Origin: an uncultured Prevotella sp.
Lineage (GTDB): Bacteria; Bacteroidota; Bacteroidia; Bacteroidales; Bacteroidaceae
Direction of reading: 5' to 3'
NCBI GenBank assembly: GCA_900540375.1
Contig: UQFS01000003.1
Location: 62,001-126,000, forward strand
Length of the DNA stretch: 64,000 bases
Shown here: positions 36,800 to 45,652 of the stretch, piece after piece
Position numbering within the stretch: position 1 is the first letter of the stretch
How the letters are laid out: every line of letters begins with the position of its first letter
Made by a program: the position numbers and the translations under genes
The notes under the pieces: model-generated
Databases searched by the model: none
Told to the model about the DNA's origin: nothing
The model's input: only the letters and a program-made list of their open reading frames with translations

Positions 36800-36992
36800 A
36801 CAAAGAAGAATAGCACGATAGGGCCGGTAGCTTGAAAACTGTAACGCACTGTTGCAGAGCCCCTTGGTAAGAATGCGTCCGCCGAAACAAAAATAAAGAA
36901 GGGGCTAAAGCTCACTGAGCCGTCCCCTACTCGGCGATAATATATAATCAACTGCTTTTTTATGGAAACCATCCGTTTCCGCTGCAAACTTA
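36800..36992 (-). ncRNA. Possible structured RNA upstream of cysS
   Basis: A GC-rich island in an AT-rich gap. On the minus strand a -7 element TAAGTTTG (36985-36992) is followed by a short hairpin (GGAAAC/GTTTCC), by AGGGG ... CCCCTT with an inner GCTC/GAGC pairing (about 36892-36925), and by a run with several complementary pieces down to about 36810. The -33 box is not convincing and no clear terminator is seen before the cysS promoter. No known family could be recognised. A protein frame can be read here but has no ribosome-binding context and an unlikely composition. Confidence 0.3.
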
Positions 36993-37246
36993 CGAAATTA
37001 AAATGGAAACAGGCTGGTCCAAATTGGTCCAAATTCAATCCAGCACTAAAAAAGCCTCTTTTCTCGTCATAGGAAGTCGCTTCTCTCTCACAGGAAGCAC
37101 GCTTGTTTATCAAGTGTATTGCGCTGTTATTTCTTTACAAAACACCTTCAACATTTTCTTGCAATCTAGAGAACGAAATCTCACGCTTGGCTTCTCAAAA
37201 TCAGAAAAAGCAAGCGGCTCCATCTGATTTCCGGCTTTTCTTAGGC

Positions 37247-37521
37247 TCAGAAAGGCACTTTGACACTGTCATCTCGGCGTGATGACAAGGTCAGAAAGGC
37301 GAGATGACAGTGTCAAAGTACCTTTCTGACCAAAAATTCTCTAGAGAATTTTTCGAGAAAAGCCCTTTCTGATTTTCACAAAAAGCACACACTTCCATAA
37401 CACACTGATTATCCGAAAGATACAAAAACGAGCTATTTTTCGCAAAAATCAGCCCGAAGGAGGTCTTCGTGAAAAAGAATCGATTCTCAGAGCCCGTTTT
37501 TTGTCAGAAAACACAACAACG
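37247..37521 (+). repeat. Palindromic intergenic element, copy 2 of 3
   Basis: A 30-bp stem (37247-37276 with 37300-37329, one mismatch, 23-nt loop) is followed three bases later by a 22-bp palindrome (37332-37353) with core AAATTCTCTAGAGAATTT. Then come CTATTTTTCGCAAAAATCAG (hairpin with loop CGC), CTTCGTGAAAAAG, and the palindrome AGAATCGATTCT (37476-37487) followed by CAG. Palindrome centres are 139 bp apart. Flanking genes (cysS and the AAA-ATPase-like gene) are both on the minus strand, opposite to the situation of copies 1 and 3, yet the element is in the same orientation. Confidence 0.85.
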
Positions 37522-37616
37522 GGAAGATGAAGCCCACATAAGGTTGTCCGCTCCTCTTTACTTCTTTACCTCTTATATTCTCAGCTTTACTCATTTACCT
37601 TTTTACTTTTTTACCT

Positions 37617-39353
37617 TTATCTTATTTCTTCCATCTTCACCAAGTCGTAGCCTTTGATCTGAACGACGATGAGGTGGAGCTGTGTGCCGTGGAGCATGCT
37701 CTGGAGCTTGCGGTCGGCTGCGTAGGTCTTGATTTGAGTGACGGCATCGGCCCACTGCTGTGCGGTCTCAGCGTCGGTAGCATCGGTCCTGAGATACTTC
37801 AACTCTAAGATATAGCTGTGCGCAACCATCGGATAAACCGTATAGTTGGGCAGCAAGAAGAAGTCGCAGTAGCCGTGGGAGAACTCCATCTCGGGAGCTA
37901 CGAGATAATAAGGGTCAAGCGAGAGGAAAGCATTCATGAAACCTTGCAGGTTGCGCTCGCCTTCGATAAGCTGTCGCACGGCCGTGGTGTCGTGATAAGC
38001 TTTGAGTATATAGTCCATCATCGGGCGCCAGTCGCCCTCCGCAGCCGCCTGATAGAACGGGATATTTAGCTGCGAAACTGCGACAGAATGAATCTGCTGG
38101 AAGGCCTGCATGAGGTAGGTGTAGTATTGTTTGCGCACGTTGTTGTTCGGAATGCCCAACTTCAGCGCAGCGCCTAAGGTGCCGCGAATGGTAAGCATAC
38201 CGTAATAAAAGAGCAGACTGACGAAGTTGTCCTCATCGGTAATGTTCTCCGCAGGGAAGTAGCTGTTGATCATCGCAAAGGTGTAGCCCGTGTGCACGAT
38301 GTCGTAAATGGTTTGCCGACGCTCCTCCGTCATGTTGCCAATCTCGATAAGGTTGCGCAGCTTCTTATAATCGGTCTTTGTGTTCGGGTCGACCATCTCG
38401 TCCGGCTTGCGTCCTGTATCGATTAGCGTACTCATATAGTAGCAGACCATATCGCTGTTGAACATGCTGGGCTCACGACCGAAACTGTCTTTGGCAAAGC
38501 AATAGTTGTCATACCACGGTTTGATGTCGTCGATGATGCTGTCCTCTGTAACTTCCGGCTTGATAGCTCCCACCTCTTTGTAATAACGAATCATCTGTCG
38601 CACCTCTTCCTCAGAGAAGCCAAGCATCTGGTTGAAGCGCGAGTCGATGGTCATGTTCAGCGCGATGTTGTAACCACTTGTCAGGTCGTCAAGCGTGATG
38701 GGGGCGACGCCGAGCATGATAATGCGGTGGAACATCGGCTTGAAGATCTTAAACACGTCGCGGTAGAAGCCCGTGCCGTGAGTAAGGTCATGGTAAGCTT
38801 TTTGCCCCTTTACATTCAATACGTTGTTGGTAAAGTTGTCGTATTCGTCAACAATAAGGTATAGTGGATACCCTGCTGCATGGGCTGCATCACTGATAAA
38901 GTTAAGCTTTTGCTCCCCTCTCTTTATCTGTTTCAACTCATCTGCGAAGGTATCAGGATAAAATCGTGCGTAGGCCCTTGCAAAACTATCGCAGCGCACC
39001 TCCATGTAAAGATCGAAGTTCTCTCGCAAGCGATCCACATCGCTACCCACACGCGAGAAATCAAGGTGCAGCACCTGGAAACTATTGTGGAACTCCGTTG
39101 GATGGTCTGCTACATACATCCCCTTGAACAACGTCTGAAAGTTGTCCTTTTCGTTGATGTCGTAGTAGGCTTCAAGCATGTTCAGAAACAAGCTCTTGCC
39201 GAAGCGGCGCGGGCGTACGAGGAACAGAAAGTGTCCAGCCTGCTCCATCCGCTCGAGGAACATGCTCTTATCTACCAAATAAAGTCCTTCCTTCCGCACC
39301 TGCTTGAAGTCAGCAATGCCATAGGGTATTTTCTTGAAATCCTTGCTCATCAT
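37617..39353 (-). CDS. AAA-ATPase-like/PD-(D/E)XK nuclease family protein
   Basis: A 578-residue cytosolic protein of the AAA-ATPase_like plus PDDEXK_9 architecture (DUF1703 type), often multicopy in Prevotella and Porphyromonas. IPYGIADFKQVRKEGLYLVDKS starts the ATPase part; LVRPRRFGKSLFLNMLEAYY holds a shortened Walker A (RRFGKS), and LYLIVDEYDNF is Walker B. The C-terminal YILELKYLRTD supplies the E-x-K of the nuclease core. Its function is unknown; defence or mobile-element links are often guessed. The start is placed at 39353 (MMSKDF, after AAGGAG); the upstream ATG at 39383 overlaps the -7 element and is unlikely. Confidence 0.82.
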   Translation of the reverse strand: MMSKDFKKIPYGIADFKQVRKEGLYLVDKSMFLERMEQAGHFLFLVRPRRFGKSLFLNMLEAYYDINEKDNFQTLFKGMYVADHPTEFHNSFQVLHLDFSRVGSDVDRLRENFDLYMEVRCDSFARAYARFYPDTFADELKQIKRGEQKLNFISDAAHAAGYPLYLIVDEYDNFTNNVLNVKGQKAYHDLTHGTGFYRDVFKIFKPMFHRIIMLGVAPITLDDLTSGYNIALNMTIDSRFNQMLGFSEEEVRQMIRYYKEVGAIKPEVTEDSIIDDIKPWYDNYCFAKDSFGREPSMFNSDMVCYYMSTLIDTGRKPDEMVDPNTKTDYKKLRNLIEIGNMTEERRQTIYDIVHTGYTFAMINSYFPAENITDEDNFVSLLFYYGMLTIRGTLGAALKLGIPNNNVRKQYYTYLMQAFQQIHSVAVSQLNIPFYQAAAEGDWRPMMDYILKAYHDTTAVRQLIEGERNLQGFMNAFLSLDPYYLVAPEMEFSHGYCDFFLLPNYTVYPMVAHSYILELKYLRTDATDAETAQQWADAVTQIKTYAADRKLQSMLHGTQLHLIVVQIKGYDLVKMEEIR

Positions 39354-39380
39354 TTCTTCTCCTTGCACTTGTCTTTTCTG

Positions 39381-39411
39381 CAAATATACGCCATTTCCTC
39401 AATATATGCAA
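39381..39411 (-). promoter_or_regulatory. Promoter of the AAA-ATPase-like gene
   Basis: On the minus strand TTG (39409-39411), a 20-bp spacer and TATATTTG (39381-39388). Its position argues for the downstream start codon at 39353. Confidence 0.55.
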
Positions 39412-39473
39412 GCATTTAAGATAAAAAAGGATAGAGTTGCAAAAGAGACAACGCTTGCTTAACGGCAATCAAA

Positions 39474-39505
39474 AAAGGGACGGCCCCCGAAAGGTCCGTT
39501 CCTTT
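39474..39505 (-). terminator. Terminator of rnr
   Basis: AAAGGGACGG (39474-39483) and CCGTTCCTTT (39496-39505) pair with G-U allowed, six bases past the stop; TTTTTTGATT follows on the minus strand. Confidence 0.75.
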
Positions 39506-39511
39506 ATGGTG

Positions 39512-41866
39512 TTACTTTTTCTTTTTTCCGCTTCCGCGGTGGCCTTTGCCCTGATGGCGGCCCTTGCTCTTGGCAGCCTCAGCGGCAATATCGCCCATGT
39601 CGGATATGGCTGCACGCGCGTCGTCATGCGGACTTGAAGCTGACGGCGTATCGGTCTTGCCATCATCACCGTCCTTGGCAATAACAAAGTCGAGCTGACG
39701 GCGCTCCATGTTGGCACGGTCCACACGAATGCGGACAGGATCTCCAAGCTGATACTTATGATGATGGCGGCGGCCACGCAGCAGAAAGTTCTTCTCGTCA
39801 AAATCGTAGTAGTCATCATCAAGATCACGCATGGGCACCATGCCCTCGCAGTGGTTGGAGTCGATCTCGGCGTAGATGCCATAGCTCGTGATGCCGCTGA
39901 TATGAGCGTCATAGACCTCGCCGATATGGTCACCCATGAACTCCACCATCTTGTACTTGATGGAATCACGCTCAGCATTCTGTGCGATCTGTTCCATGTC
40001 GGAGCAGTGCTCACAGAGCTCCTCATAGTGTTTCTCGTTGGCCGAGCGCCCGCCCTGCTGATATTTCGTCAGCAATCGGTGCACCATCGTGTCGGGATAG
40101 CGGCGGATCGGCGACGTGAAGTGAGTGTAATATTCAAACCCCAGTCCGAAGTGTCCGATGTTGTGCACGCTGTACTTAGCCTTCATCATCGCACGCAGCG
40201 CCACACTTTGGATGAGTTTCTGCTCACGTTTGCCCTCGCACTCGTCCATGAGCTTGTTGATACTCTTGGCCATGGCACCACGTGTGCCGTCGGTCTTGAC
40301 CTTATATCCGAACTTGACGATGAACTGTCGGAGCGTCTCCATCTTCTCAGGATCCGGGTTGTCGTGAATACGATAAGGGAAAACTTTGGTCTTCTTACCC
40401 TTGGGCACACGACCCACACTCTCGGCAACCGTGCGGTTGGCTAACAGCATGAACTCCTCGATGAGCTTGTTGGCATCCTTTGACCGCTTGAAATAGCAAC
40501 GGGTGGGATGGCCTTTCTCGTCAACGTCGAAATGCAGTTCCTCGGTATCGAACTTCACAGAACCGTCTTTAAATCTCTTTTCACGCAGCTTCTTGGCCAG
40601 TCGGTCAAGGGTACAGAGTTCCCATCCGTACGCATCCTTATAGCCTGCTGCACCCGGATCGGGAGCCGGCTGTCCCTGTCCGTCCACGACACCGTTGTCC
40701 TCCAGTACCTGCTGCGCCTCCTCATAAGCATAGCGACGGTTGGAGCGGATGATCGTGTGGACAATGCGCGAGCGCTTGACGTTGGCATCCTCGTCGAGAT
40801 CAAAGATGACACTAAACGTCAGCTTGTCCTCATTGGGACGCAACGAGCAGACAAAGTTGCAAAGGCGCTCCGGCAACATCGGTATCGTGCGGTCGACGAG
40901 ATAGACCGACGTGGCGCGCTTCACAGCCTCACGGTCGATGATACTTCCTTCGGTGACATAGTGCGAAACATCGGCAATATGCACACCAACCTGATAGAGT
41001 CCTTCGTCGAGCTTCTTGATGGAGAGGGCATCATCGAAGTCTTTGGCATCGGCCGGGTCAATGGTGCAGGTCCATGTATCGCGGAAGTCCTCACGCTCGG
41101 CAACGTCTTCGGGCGTGATCTCGCCCGTGATCTTCTCCGCGGCATCCTCCACGTTCTTAGGATACTTATAAGGCAAACCATACTGTGCGAGAATGGAGCA
41201 CATCTCAGCATTGTTCTCTCCTGTCTTGCCGAGCACGTCAACGACTTCGCCAATCGGATTCTTATGATTCTCGTCAGGCCACTGAAGGATCTTCACGAGC
41301 ACCTTATCATCGCTCTTTCCGCCCTTGAGTCTTTTCTTAGGAATAAGAATGTCCTGCACGAAAGTACTGTTTTGCGTGACGCAGAAGGCAATGTCGCGGT
41401 CCACACGCAACCGGCCGACAAAGGTGTCCTTGGCGCGGCTGAGGATCTCTATGACCTGTGCTTCCTTGATATGCTTTTGGCGACGTGCCATGAACGAAAC
41501 CTTAACACGGTCACCCGTTAGTGCTGACATGGAGTTGCGCTCAGCCACGAAGATCGGTTTGTCACTGCCGTCGGCGATGAACGAGTTCTTGCCGTTGGGC
41601 TTACGCACGAAGGTTCCCTCCTGCACCTGTCCTTTGGTGTTGAGCTGATAAGCGTTCTCACCCTTCTTGGTGATGAAGTCGTCCCATGCCATCTCTTCCA
41701 TGATGTCCATGGCAAGCATCTTCAAAGGATGCGTGTCGAGATGAAGCGCACGGAATATGTCTTTCAGTGTTAGTTTCTTTCCTGGTTGCGATGAGAAGAA
41801 TTGTTCCAACTGTTGGACAAGCTGCTTCTTAGAGATGCGCTTACCCGCTTTCTTACCTTTTCCCAT
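39512..41866 (-). CDS. rnr: Ribonuclease R
   Basis: Processive 3'-5' exoribonuclease acting on structured RNA. The 784-residue protein has a helical/winged N-terminus (ISKKQLVQQLEQFFSSQPGKK), cold-shock OB domains (to about residue 260), the RNB catalytic domain with TIDPADAKDFDDALSI (the acidic Mg-binding site) and HFTSPIRRYPD, a C-terminal S1 domain (EFMGDHIGEVYDAHISGITSYG) and a basic tail ending GKGHRGSGKKKK. Length and order are standard. It diverges from the SDR gene at 41995. Confidence 0.96.
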   Translation of the reverse strand: MGKGKKAGKRISKKQLVQQLEQFFSSQPGKKLTLKDIFRALHLDTHPLKMLAMDIMEEMAWDDFITKKGENAYQLNTKGQVQEGTFVRKPNGKNSFIADGSDKPIFVAERNSMSALTGDRVKVSFMARRQKHIKEAQVIEILSRAKDTFVGRLRVDRDIAFCVTQNSTFVQDILIPKKRLKGGKSDDKVLVKILQWPDENHKNPIGEVVDVLGKTGENNAEMCSILAQYGLPYKYPKNVEDAAEKITGEITPEDVAEREDFRDTWTCTIDPADAKDFDDALSIKKLDEGLYQVGVHIADVSHYVTEGSIIDREAVKRATSVYLVDRTIPMLPERLCNFVCSLRPNEDKLTFSVIFDLDEDANVKRSRIVHTIIRSNRRYAYEEAQQVLEDNGVVDGQGQPAPDPGAAGYKDAYGWELCTLDRLAKKLREKRFKDGSVKFDTEELHFDVDEKGHPTRCYFKRSKDANKLIEEFMLLANRTVAESVGRVPKGKKTKVFPYRIHDNPDPEKMETLRQFIVKFGYKVKTDGTRGAMAKSINKLMDECEGKREQKLIQSVALRAMMKAKYSVHNIGHFGLGFEYYTHFTSPIRRYPDTMVHRLLTKYQQGGRSANEKHYEELCEHCSDMEQIAQNAERDSIKYKMVEFMGDHIGEVYDAHISGITSYGIYAEIDSNHCEGMVPMRDLDDDYYDFDEKNFLLRGRRHHHKYQLGDPVRIRVDRANMERRQLDFVIAKDGDDGKTDTPSASSPHDDARAAISDMGDIAAEAAKSKGRHQGKGHRGSGKKKK

Positions 41867-41945
41867 AGGCTAATGTTCTAAAAGATGAATTTGACATGCA
41901 AATTAACGAAAAAGAATTGAATAATCCTAATATCGTTTGGATTAT

Positions 41946-41978
41946 TTTGCTTAAAATCTGAAATATGTAGTATCTTTG
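41946..41978 (+). promoter_or_regulatory. Promoter of the SDR/PAP2 pair
   Basis: TTTG (41946-41949), a 21-bp spacer and TATCTTTG (41971-41978), about 17 bp before the ATG, giving a very short leader. Confidence 0.65.
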
Positions 41979-41994
41979 TAATCAAATAGAAACT

Positions 41995-42990
41995 ATGAAC
42001 ATTCTCATCACCGGTGCCAGTGGCTTCATTGGCAGTTTTATCGTAGAGGAAGCGATCCGCCGAGGCTTCGAGACTTGGGCCGCCGTACGCAAGAGCAGCT
42101 CACGTGCCTATCTGCAAGACCCGCGCATCCACTTCATCGAACTGGACTTTTCCTCCAAAGACAAACTCGCGGAGCAGCTCCGAGGACATGACTTTGACTA
42201 TGTCGTACATGCCGCCGGCGTGACAAAGTGCCTGCATCCCGACGACTTCTTCCGCGTGAACTATGAGGGAACACGCAATCTGGTGGAGGCCATCCTGGAA
42301 CTGCACATGCCCATGCGACGCTTCATCTACATGAGCAGCCTGAGCATCTTCGGTGCCATCAGGGAGCAGCAACCCTATCACTGCATCACCGAGCACGACA
42401 CACCACGCCCCAACACGGCCTACGGACACAGTAAGCTCATGGCCGAGAAATTCCTCGACAGCGTGGGCAACGAATTCAACTATATAGTCCTCAGACCTAC
42501 CGGCGTATATGGTCCGAGAGAGAAGGACTACTATCTGATGGCCAAAAGCATCAAGCAACACATCGACTTCGCGGTAGGTTTCAAACGTCAGGACATTACT
42601 TTCGTGTATGTCAAGGACGTGGTGCAAGCTGTCTTCCTGGCCCTCGACCATGGCATGTCGGGCAGGAAATACTTTCTCTCTGACGGTGAAGTCTACCAGA
42701 GCTCGACATTCAGCGACGAGCTTCGTCAAGCCATGGGACGTCCGTGGTGGATACGTATCAAGGCGCCGATTGCTGCACTGAGGCTCATCACCTGGTGCGG
42801 AGAGTACTATGGCAGGCTCACGGGACACATCACAGCCCTGAACAACGACAAATACAATATCCTGCGGCAACGCAACTGGCGCTGCGACATAGAGCCCGCC
42901 TGCGACGAGCTCGGCTTCCATCCCCAATATCAACTCCACCGCGGCGTACAGCTCACCGTGAAATGGTATCAAGAAAACAATTGGCTATAA
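41995..42990 (+). CDS. NAD(P)-dependent epimerase/dehydratase family (extended SDR) protein
   Basis: A 331-residue extended short-chain dehydrogenase. MNILITGASGFIGSFIVEEA (1-20) is the Rossmann GxxGxxG loop; Tyr and Lys of the active site lie in AYGHSKLMAEKFL; VLRPTGVYGPREKDYY is the RPxxVYGP motif. The partner gene overlaps its stop by one base (TAATG). In Bacteroides an extended SDR of this kind (BT_0972) has been reported as the ketosphinganine/ceramide reductase of sphingolipid synthesis; the match here is judged only from general wording, so the sphingolipid role is inference. A sugar-nucleotide or steroid-type substrate is the alternative. Confidence 0.8.
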   Translation: MNILITGASGFIGSFIVEEAIRRGFETWAAVRKSSSRAYLQDPRIHFIELDFSSKDKLAEQLRGHDFDYVVHAAGVTKCLHPDDFFRVNYEGTRNLVEAILELHMPMRRFIYMSSLSIFGAIREQQPYHCITEHDTPRPNTAYGHSKLMAEKFLDSVGNEFNYIVLRPTGVYGPREKDYYLMAKSIKQHIDFAVGFKRQDITFVYVKDVVQAVFLALDHGMSGRKYFLSDGEVYQSSTFSDELRQAMGRPWWIRIKAPIAALRLITWCGEYYGRLTGHITALNNDKYNILRQRNWRCDIEPACDELGFHPQYQLHRGVQLTVKWYQENNWL

Positions 42991-43961
42991 TGCAACTCAA
43001 GAAATGGTTTGAAATAGAAAAGCATCCCCACAAGGGTCCGATGCTCCTCGAATGGGTGGTCATCGGCTACATGGTCTTCACCCTGCTCATCATCCTCTTC
43101 TGCTTCACCAAGGTGCAGCATCCCGAAGCAATGATTTGGGACAGAGTAAGGTTAGGAGCAATCACACTGGCCATGTGGGTGGTCTACCGGCTCGTTCCTT
43201 GCCGTGTGACACGACTGATAAGAGTGGCGGTACAATTAGTAATGCTGAGTTGGTGGTACGGCGATACTTACCAGATCAACCGTATGCTGCCGAATCTCGA
43301 TCACGTCTTTGCGTCGTTGGAACAGCAACTCTTTGGCTTCCAGCCCGCGTTGGTGTTTTGTGAGCGCTTTCCTCAGCATTGGATCAGTGAAATCCTCGAC
43401 ATGGCCTATGCAAGCTATTTCCTGCTTTTTGTGGGCACAATACTCTATTATTTCTTTAAACGCTATGACGACTTCGAGCGCTGCTCCCTCGTCATTCTGG
43501 CCTCGTTTTTTAGTTTCTATGCTATCTACGACCTGCTGCCTGTCGCCGGACCGATGTATTACTATCATGCGGTCGGCGTAGAGAAAATAGCCGCCGGCAT
43601 CTTCCCCGATGTAGCAGACTATTTCAACACCCACACCGAGATGATGAAAAGCCCAGGATACAGCGACGGCATCTTCTACCACCTCATCACCGACGTGCAC
43701 AATGCGGGCGAGCACCCCACTGCGGCTTTCCCCAGTTCACATGTAGGCATATCGATTATCGCCCTGCTGCTGGCCTGGCGCTCACGCAGCAAAGGGCTCT
43801 TCTTCGCGTTGCTGCCGTTCGTCGTGCTGATCTGCTTCGCCACGGTATATATCCGTGCGCACTATGCCATCGACGTCCTGGGCGGTATTATTGCTGCCAT
43901 AGCGTTCTATTTCCTTTGGAATTACATCTACTCGATTACGTGCAAACAAAAAGTGCAATGA
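42990..43961 (+). CDS. PAP2-superfamily membrane protein (inositolphosphotransferase-like)
   Basis: A 323-residue protein with about six hydrophobic helices. The start MQLKKWFEIEKHP at 42990 overlaps the SDR stop (TAATG); the frame is open further upstream, but only as a shadow of the SDR gene. EHPTAAFPSSHVGISI and RAHYAIDVLGGIIAA are PAP2 motifs 2 and 3 (catalytic His in each), in the spacing seen in the PAP2_3/Aur1-like group, which moves phospho-head-groups onto ceramide or removes phosphate. Coupling with the SDR gene suggests that both act on one lipid, possibly a sphingolipid; substrate not determined. Confidence 0.78.
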   Translation: MQLKKWFEIEKHPHKGPMLLEWVVIGYMVFTLLIILFCFTKVQHPEAMIWDRVRLGAITLAMWVVYRLVPCRVTRLIRVAVQLVMLSWWYGDTYQINRMLPNLDHVFASLEQQLFGFQPALVFCERFPQHWISEILDMAYASYFLLFVGTILYYFFKRYDDFERCSLVILASFFSFYAIYDLLPVAGPMYYYHAVGVEKIAAGIFPDVADYFNTHTEMMKSPGYSDGIFYHLITDVHNAGEHPTAAFPSSHVGISIIALLLAWRSRSKGLFFALLPFVVLICFATVYIRAHYAIDVLGGIIAAIAFYFLWNYIYSITCKQKVQ

Positions 43962-44039
43962 AACGGCACATTGCGTTTCACTGCACTGATATCTGTCTTG
44001 CTGTTGTCAGAACCGTCGCCGACGGTGACTGACAACAGC
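43952..44039. terminator. Back-to-back terminators between convergent operons
   Basis: Stem 1: AGTGCAATGAAACG (43952-43965) and CGTTTCACTGCACT (43974-43987), one mismatch, includes the PAP2 stop codon; TTTTTG follows on the minus strand, so it suits the envelope operon. Stem 2: GCTGTTGTCAG (44000-44010) and CTGACAACAGC (44029-44039) with an inner ACCGTC/GACGGT stem, followed by TTTTAT on the plus strand, suits the SDR/PAP2 pair. Confidence 0.75.
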
Positions 44040-44059
44040 TTTTATATGCTCTTCGTTTT

Positions 44060-45280
44060 CTACTTTTCAAGGCTTCTCCTTACAGGATACCACACAGCGA
44101 GCCAGCCCGTGGCGATAACCGTCAGGAAGATCAGCAGCACGTCGCTGTAGTGAACGCTCACCGGATAGGCATTGACGACAAACGTGCCGTCGCTGCTACC
44201 CATCTTCACAAAGCCGTATTGCTGTTGCAGCCAACAGAGCAGCAAACCCAACAGAATGCCTAAGATGGCTCCAAAGACACTGATCAAGCGGCCCTCGAAA
44301 AGGAAGATGCGACGGATCTGTTTATCAGAAGCGCCCAAGTTGCGTAGTGTGACGACATCGTCCTTCTTGTCGATGATCAGCATCGAGAGCGAACCGATGA
44401 TGTTGAAACAGGCAACGATGAGGATAAACGTCAGGAAGATGTAGGCCATGAGCTTTTCCACTTTCATGATCTTGAACGTGTCGCTCTGCTGCTCAAAGCG
44501 GTCAAGGACCTGATACTTCTTACCTGCGACCTTCTGCATCCGTTCCTTGACACTTTCCAGATTCGATCCTGCTTTCAGTCTTAACTCCAAAGCAGACACC
44601 ATGCCCTGCTGGTTAAACAAGTTCTGGGCAAAGCCCAGACTGGTGACAATATAGCTCTTGTCGTACTTACCCTGATTGACCGAGAATACCACACCGGGGG
44701 AGATCAGCGAGTCGACAACAAAGCCCGACTGCGGATCGGTCATGTCGAGCTGTCCCTCACGCTGTGGAGCGTAAATCTTGAGGTAGCCTTTCCAATTGGC
44801 TCCCAAGCCTAAGGTCTGAGCCAGACGGATGCCCGGAGTACCATACTGCAGGTTGGCCGTATGGAGCTGGAATTGGCCGTCGCCATAGAGAATCTCGGTG
44901 ATATGAGTCAGCTGCGGGAAGTTGTCGTCCACACCTTTTATCGTCACCATGGCCTGCTTACCGTTGTAGATGGCCAGCGCCATGTCCTCCACAGTACCCA
45001 TAGCCACGTCGACCTCAGGGAAATGACTGATCTTTGTGAGGATCGGATCATCGGCCGGAACGGTCTTGCCTTCCACGGGCACAACCTTCAACTGCGGGTC
45101 GAAGTTCGTGAAGAAGCTGGCCACCAGGTCATGGAAGCCGTTGAACACCGACAAAATGATAACGAGGGCCATCGTAGCCACAGCCACACCGATGACAGAG
45201 ATCAGGGAAATCACATTGATGGCGTGGGTCTTCTTCTTGGAGAAGAGATAACGCCGCGCCACAAAGAATGGAAAATTCAT
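44060..45280 (-). CDS. FtsX-like permease (LolC/LolE-type ABC transporter subunit)
   Basis: A 406-residue inner-membrane protein: FPFFVARRYLFSKKKTHAIN then a membrane helix (about 22-48), a large periplasmic domain (about 50-270) and three C-terminal helices of the FtsX domain (AYIFLTFILIVACFNIIGSL onwards). This layout matches LolC/E, which extract lipoproteins from the inner membrane for Lol transport. The ATPase LolD is not adjacent. It is the last gene of the envelope operon, 11 bp after rbfA, which supports a role in outer-membrane assembly. Another MacB-like exporter function is possible. Confidence 0.82.
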   Translation of the reverse strand: MNFPFFVARRYLFSKKKTHAINVISLISVIGVAVATMALVIILSVFNGFHDLVASFFTNFDPQLKVVPVEGKTVPADDPILTKISHFPEVDVAMGTVEDMALAIYNGKQAMVTIKGVDDNFPQLTHITEILYGDGQFQLHTANLQYGTPGIRLAQTLGLGANWKGYLKIYAPQREGQLDMTDPQSGFVVDSLISPGVVFSVNQGKYDKSYIVTSLGFAQNLFNQQGMVSALELRLKAGSNLESVKERMQKVAGKKYQVLDRFEQQSDTFKIMKVEKLMAYIFLTFILIVACFNIIGSLSMLIIDKKDDVVTLRNLGASDKQIRRIFLFEGRLISVFGAILGILLGLLLCWLQQQYGFVKMGSSDGTFVVNAYPVSVHYSDVLLIFLTVIATGWLAVWYPVRRSLEK

Positions 45281-45291
45281 TGAAACCTCTA

Positions 45292-45630
45292 TTACTTCTT
45301 ATTGAGCAACTCGTCGATGTGGTCGATATAATCCAGACTGTCGTCGAGGAAGAAGCGAAGCTCCGGAATGATGCGCAGCTGGTTGTGGACGCGACGTCCG
45401 AGCTCATAGCGGATGCTCTTCTCGTTGCCCTTGATGTTGTTGAGCAGCTCCTCTGCCTTTGCAGAAGGGAAGATGCTCAGATAAGCCGTACAAATGCTCA
45501 GGTCAGGACTGATGCGCACACGGGTGACACTGACGAGGACACCGTGCATGGCTCGTGTCTGACTTTGAAATATCTCAGCCAGCTCCCTCTGAAGGAGCCG
45601 GGCGATTCGGTTCTGTCTTGTTTCTTGCAT
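45292..45630 (-). CDS. rbfA: 30S ribosome-binding factor A
   Basis: KH-fold protein of late 30S maturation. The 112-residue protein starts with the usual RQNRIARLLQRELAEIFQ and has VSVTRVRISPDLSICTAYLSIFP and, at the end, RIIPELRFFLDDSLDYIDHI, all typical RbfA wording. It lies 22 bp after murI and 11 bp before the LolC/E-like gene. Confidence 0.93.
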   Translation of the reverse strand: MQETRQNRIARLLQRELAEIFQSQTRAMHGVLVSVTRVRISPDLSICTAYLSIFPSAKAEELLNNIKGNEKSIRYELGRRVHNQLRIIPELRFFLDDSLDYIDHIDELLNKK

Positions 45631-45652
45631 AGCAAATGAATATTTGAAGTTT

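Noticed and set aside
36769..37113. 115-codon frame upstream of cysS on the minus strand
   Set aside because: Covers the promoter of cysS and the GC-rich island; Phe/Ser-rich with no domain and no start-site context. More likely non-coding.
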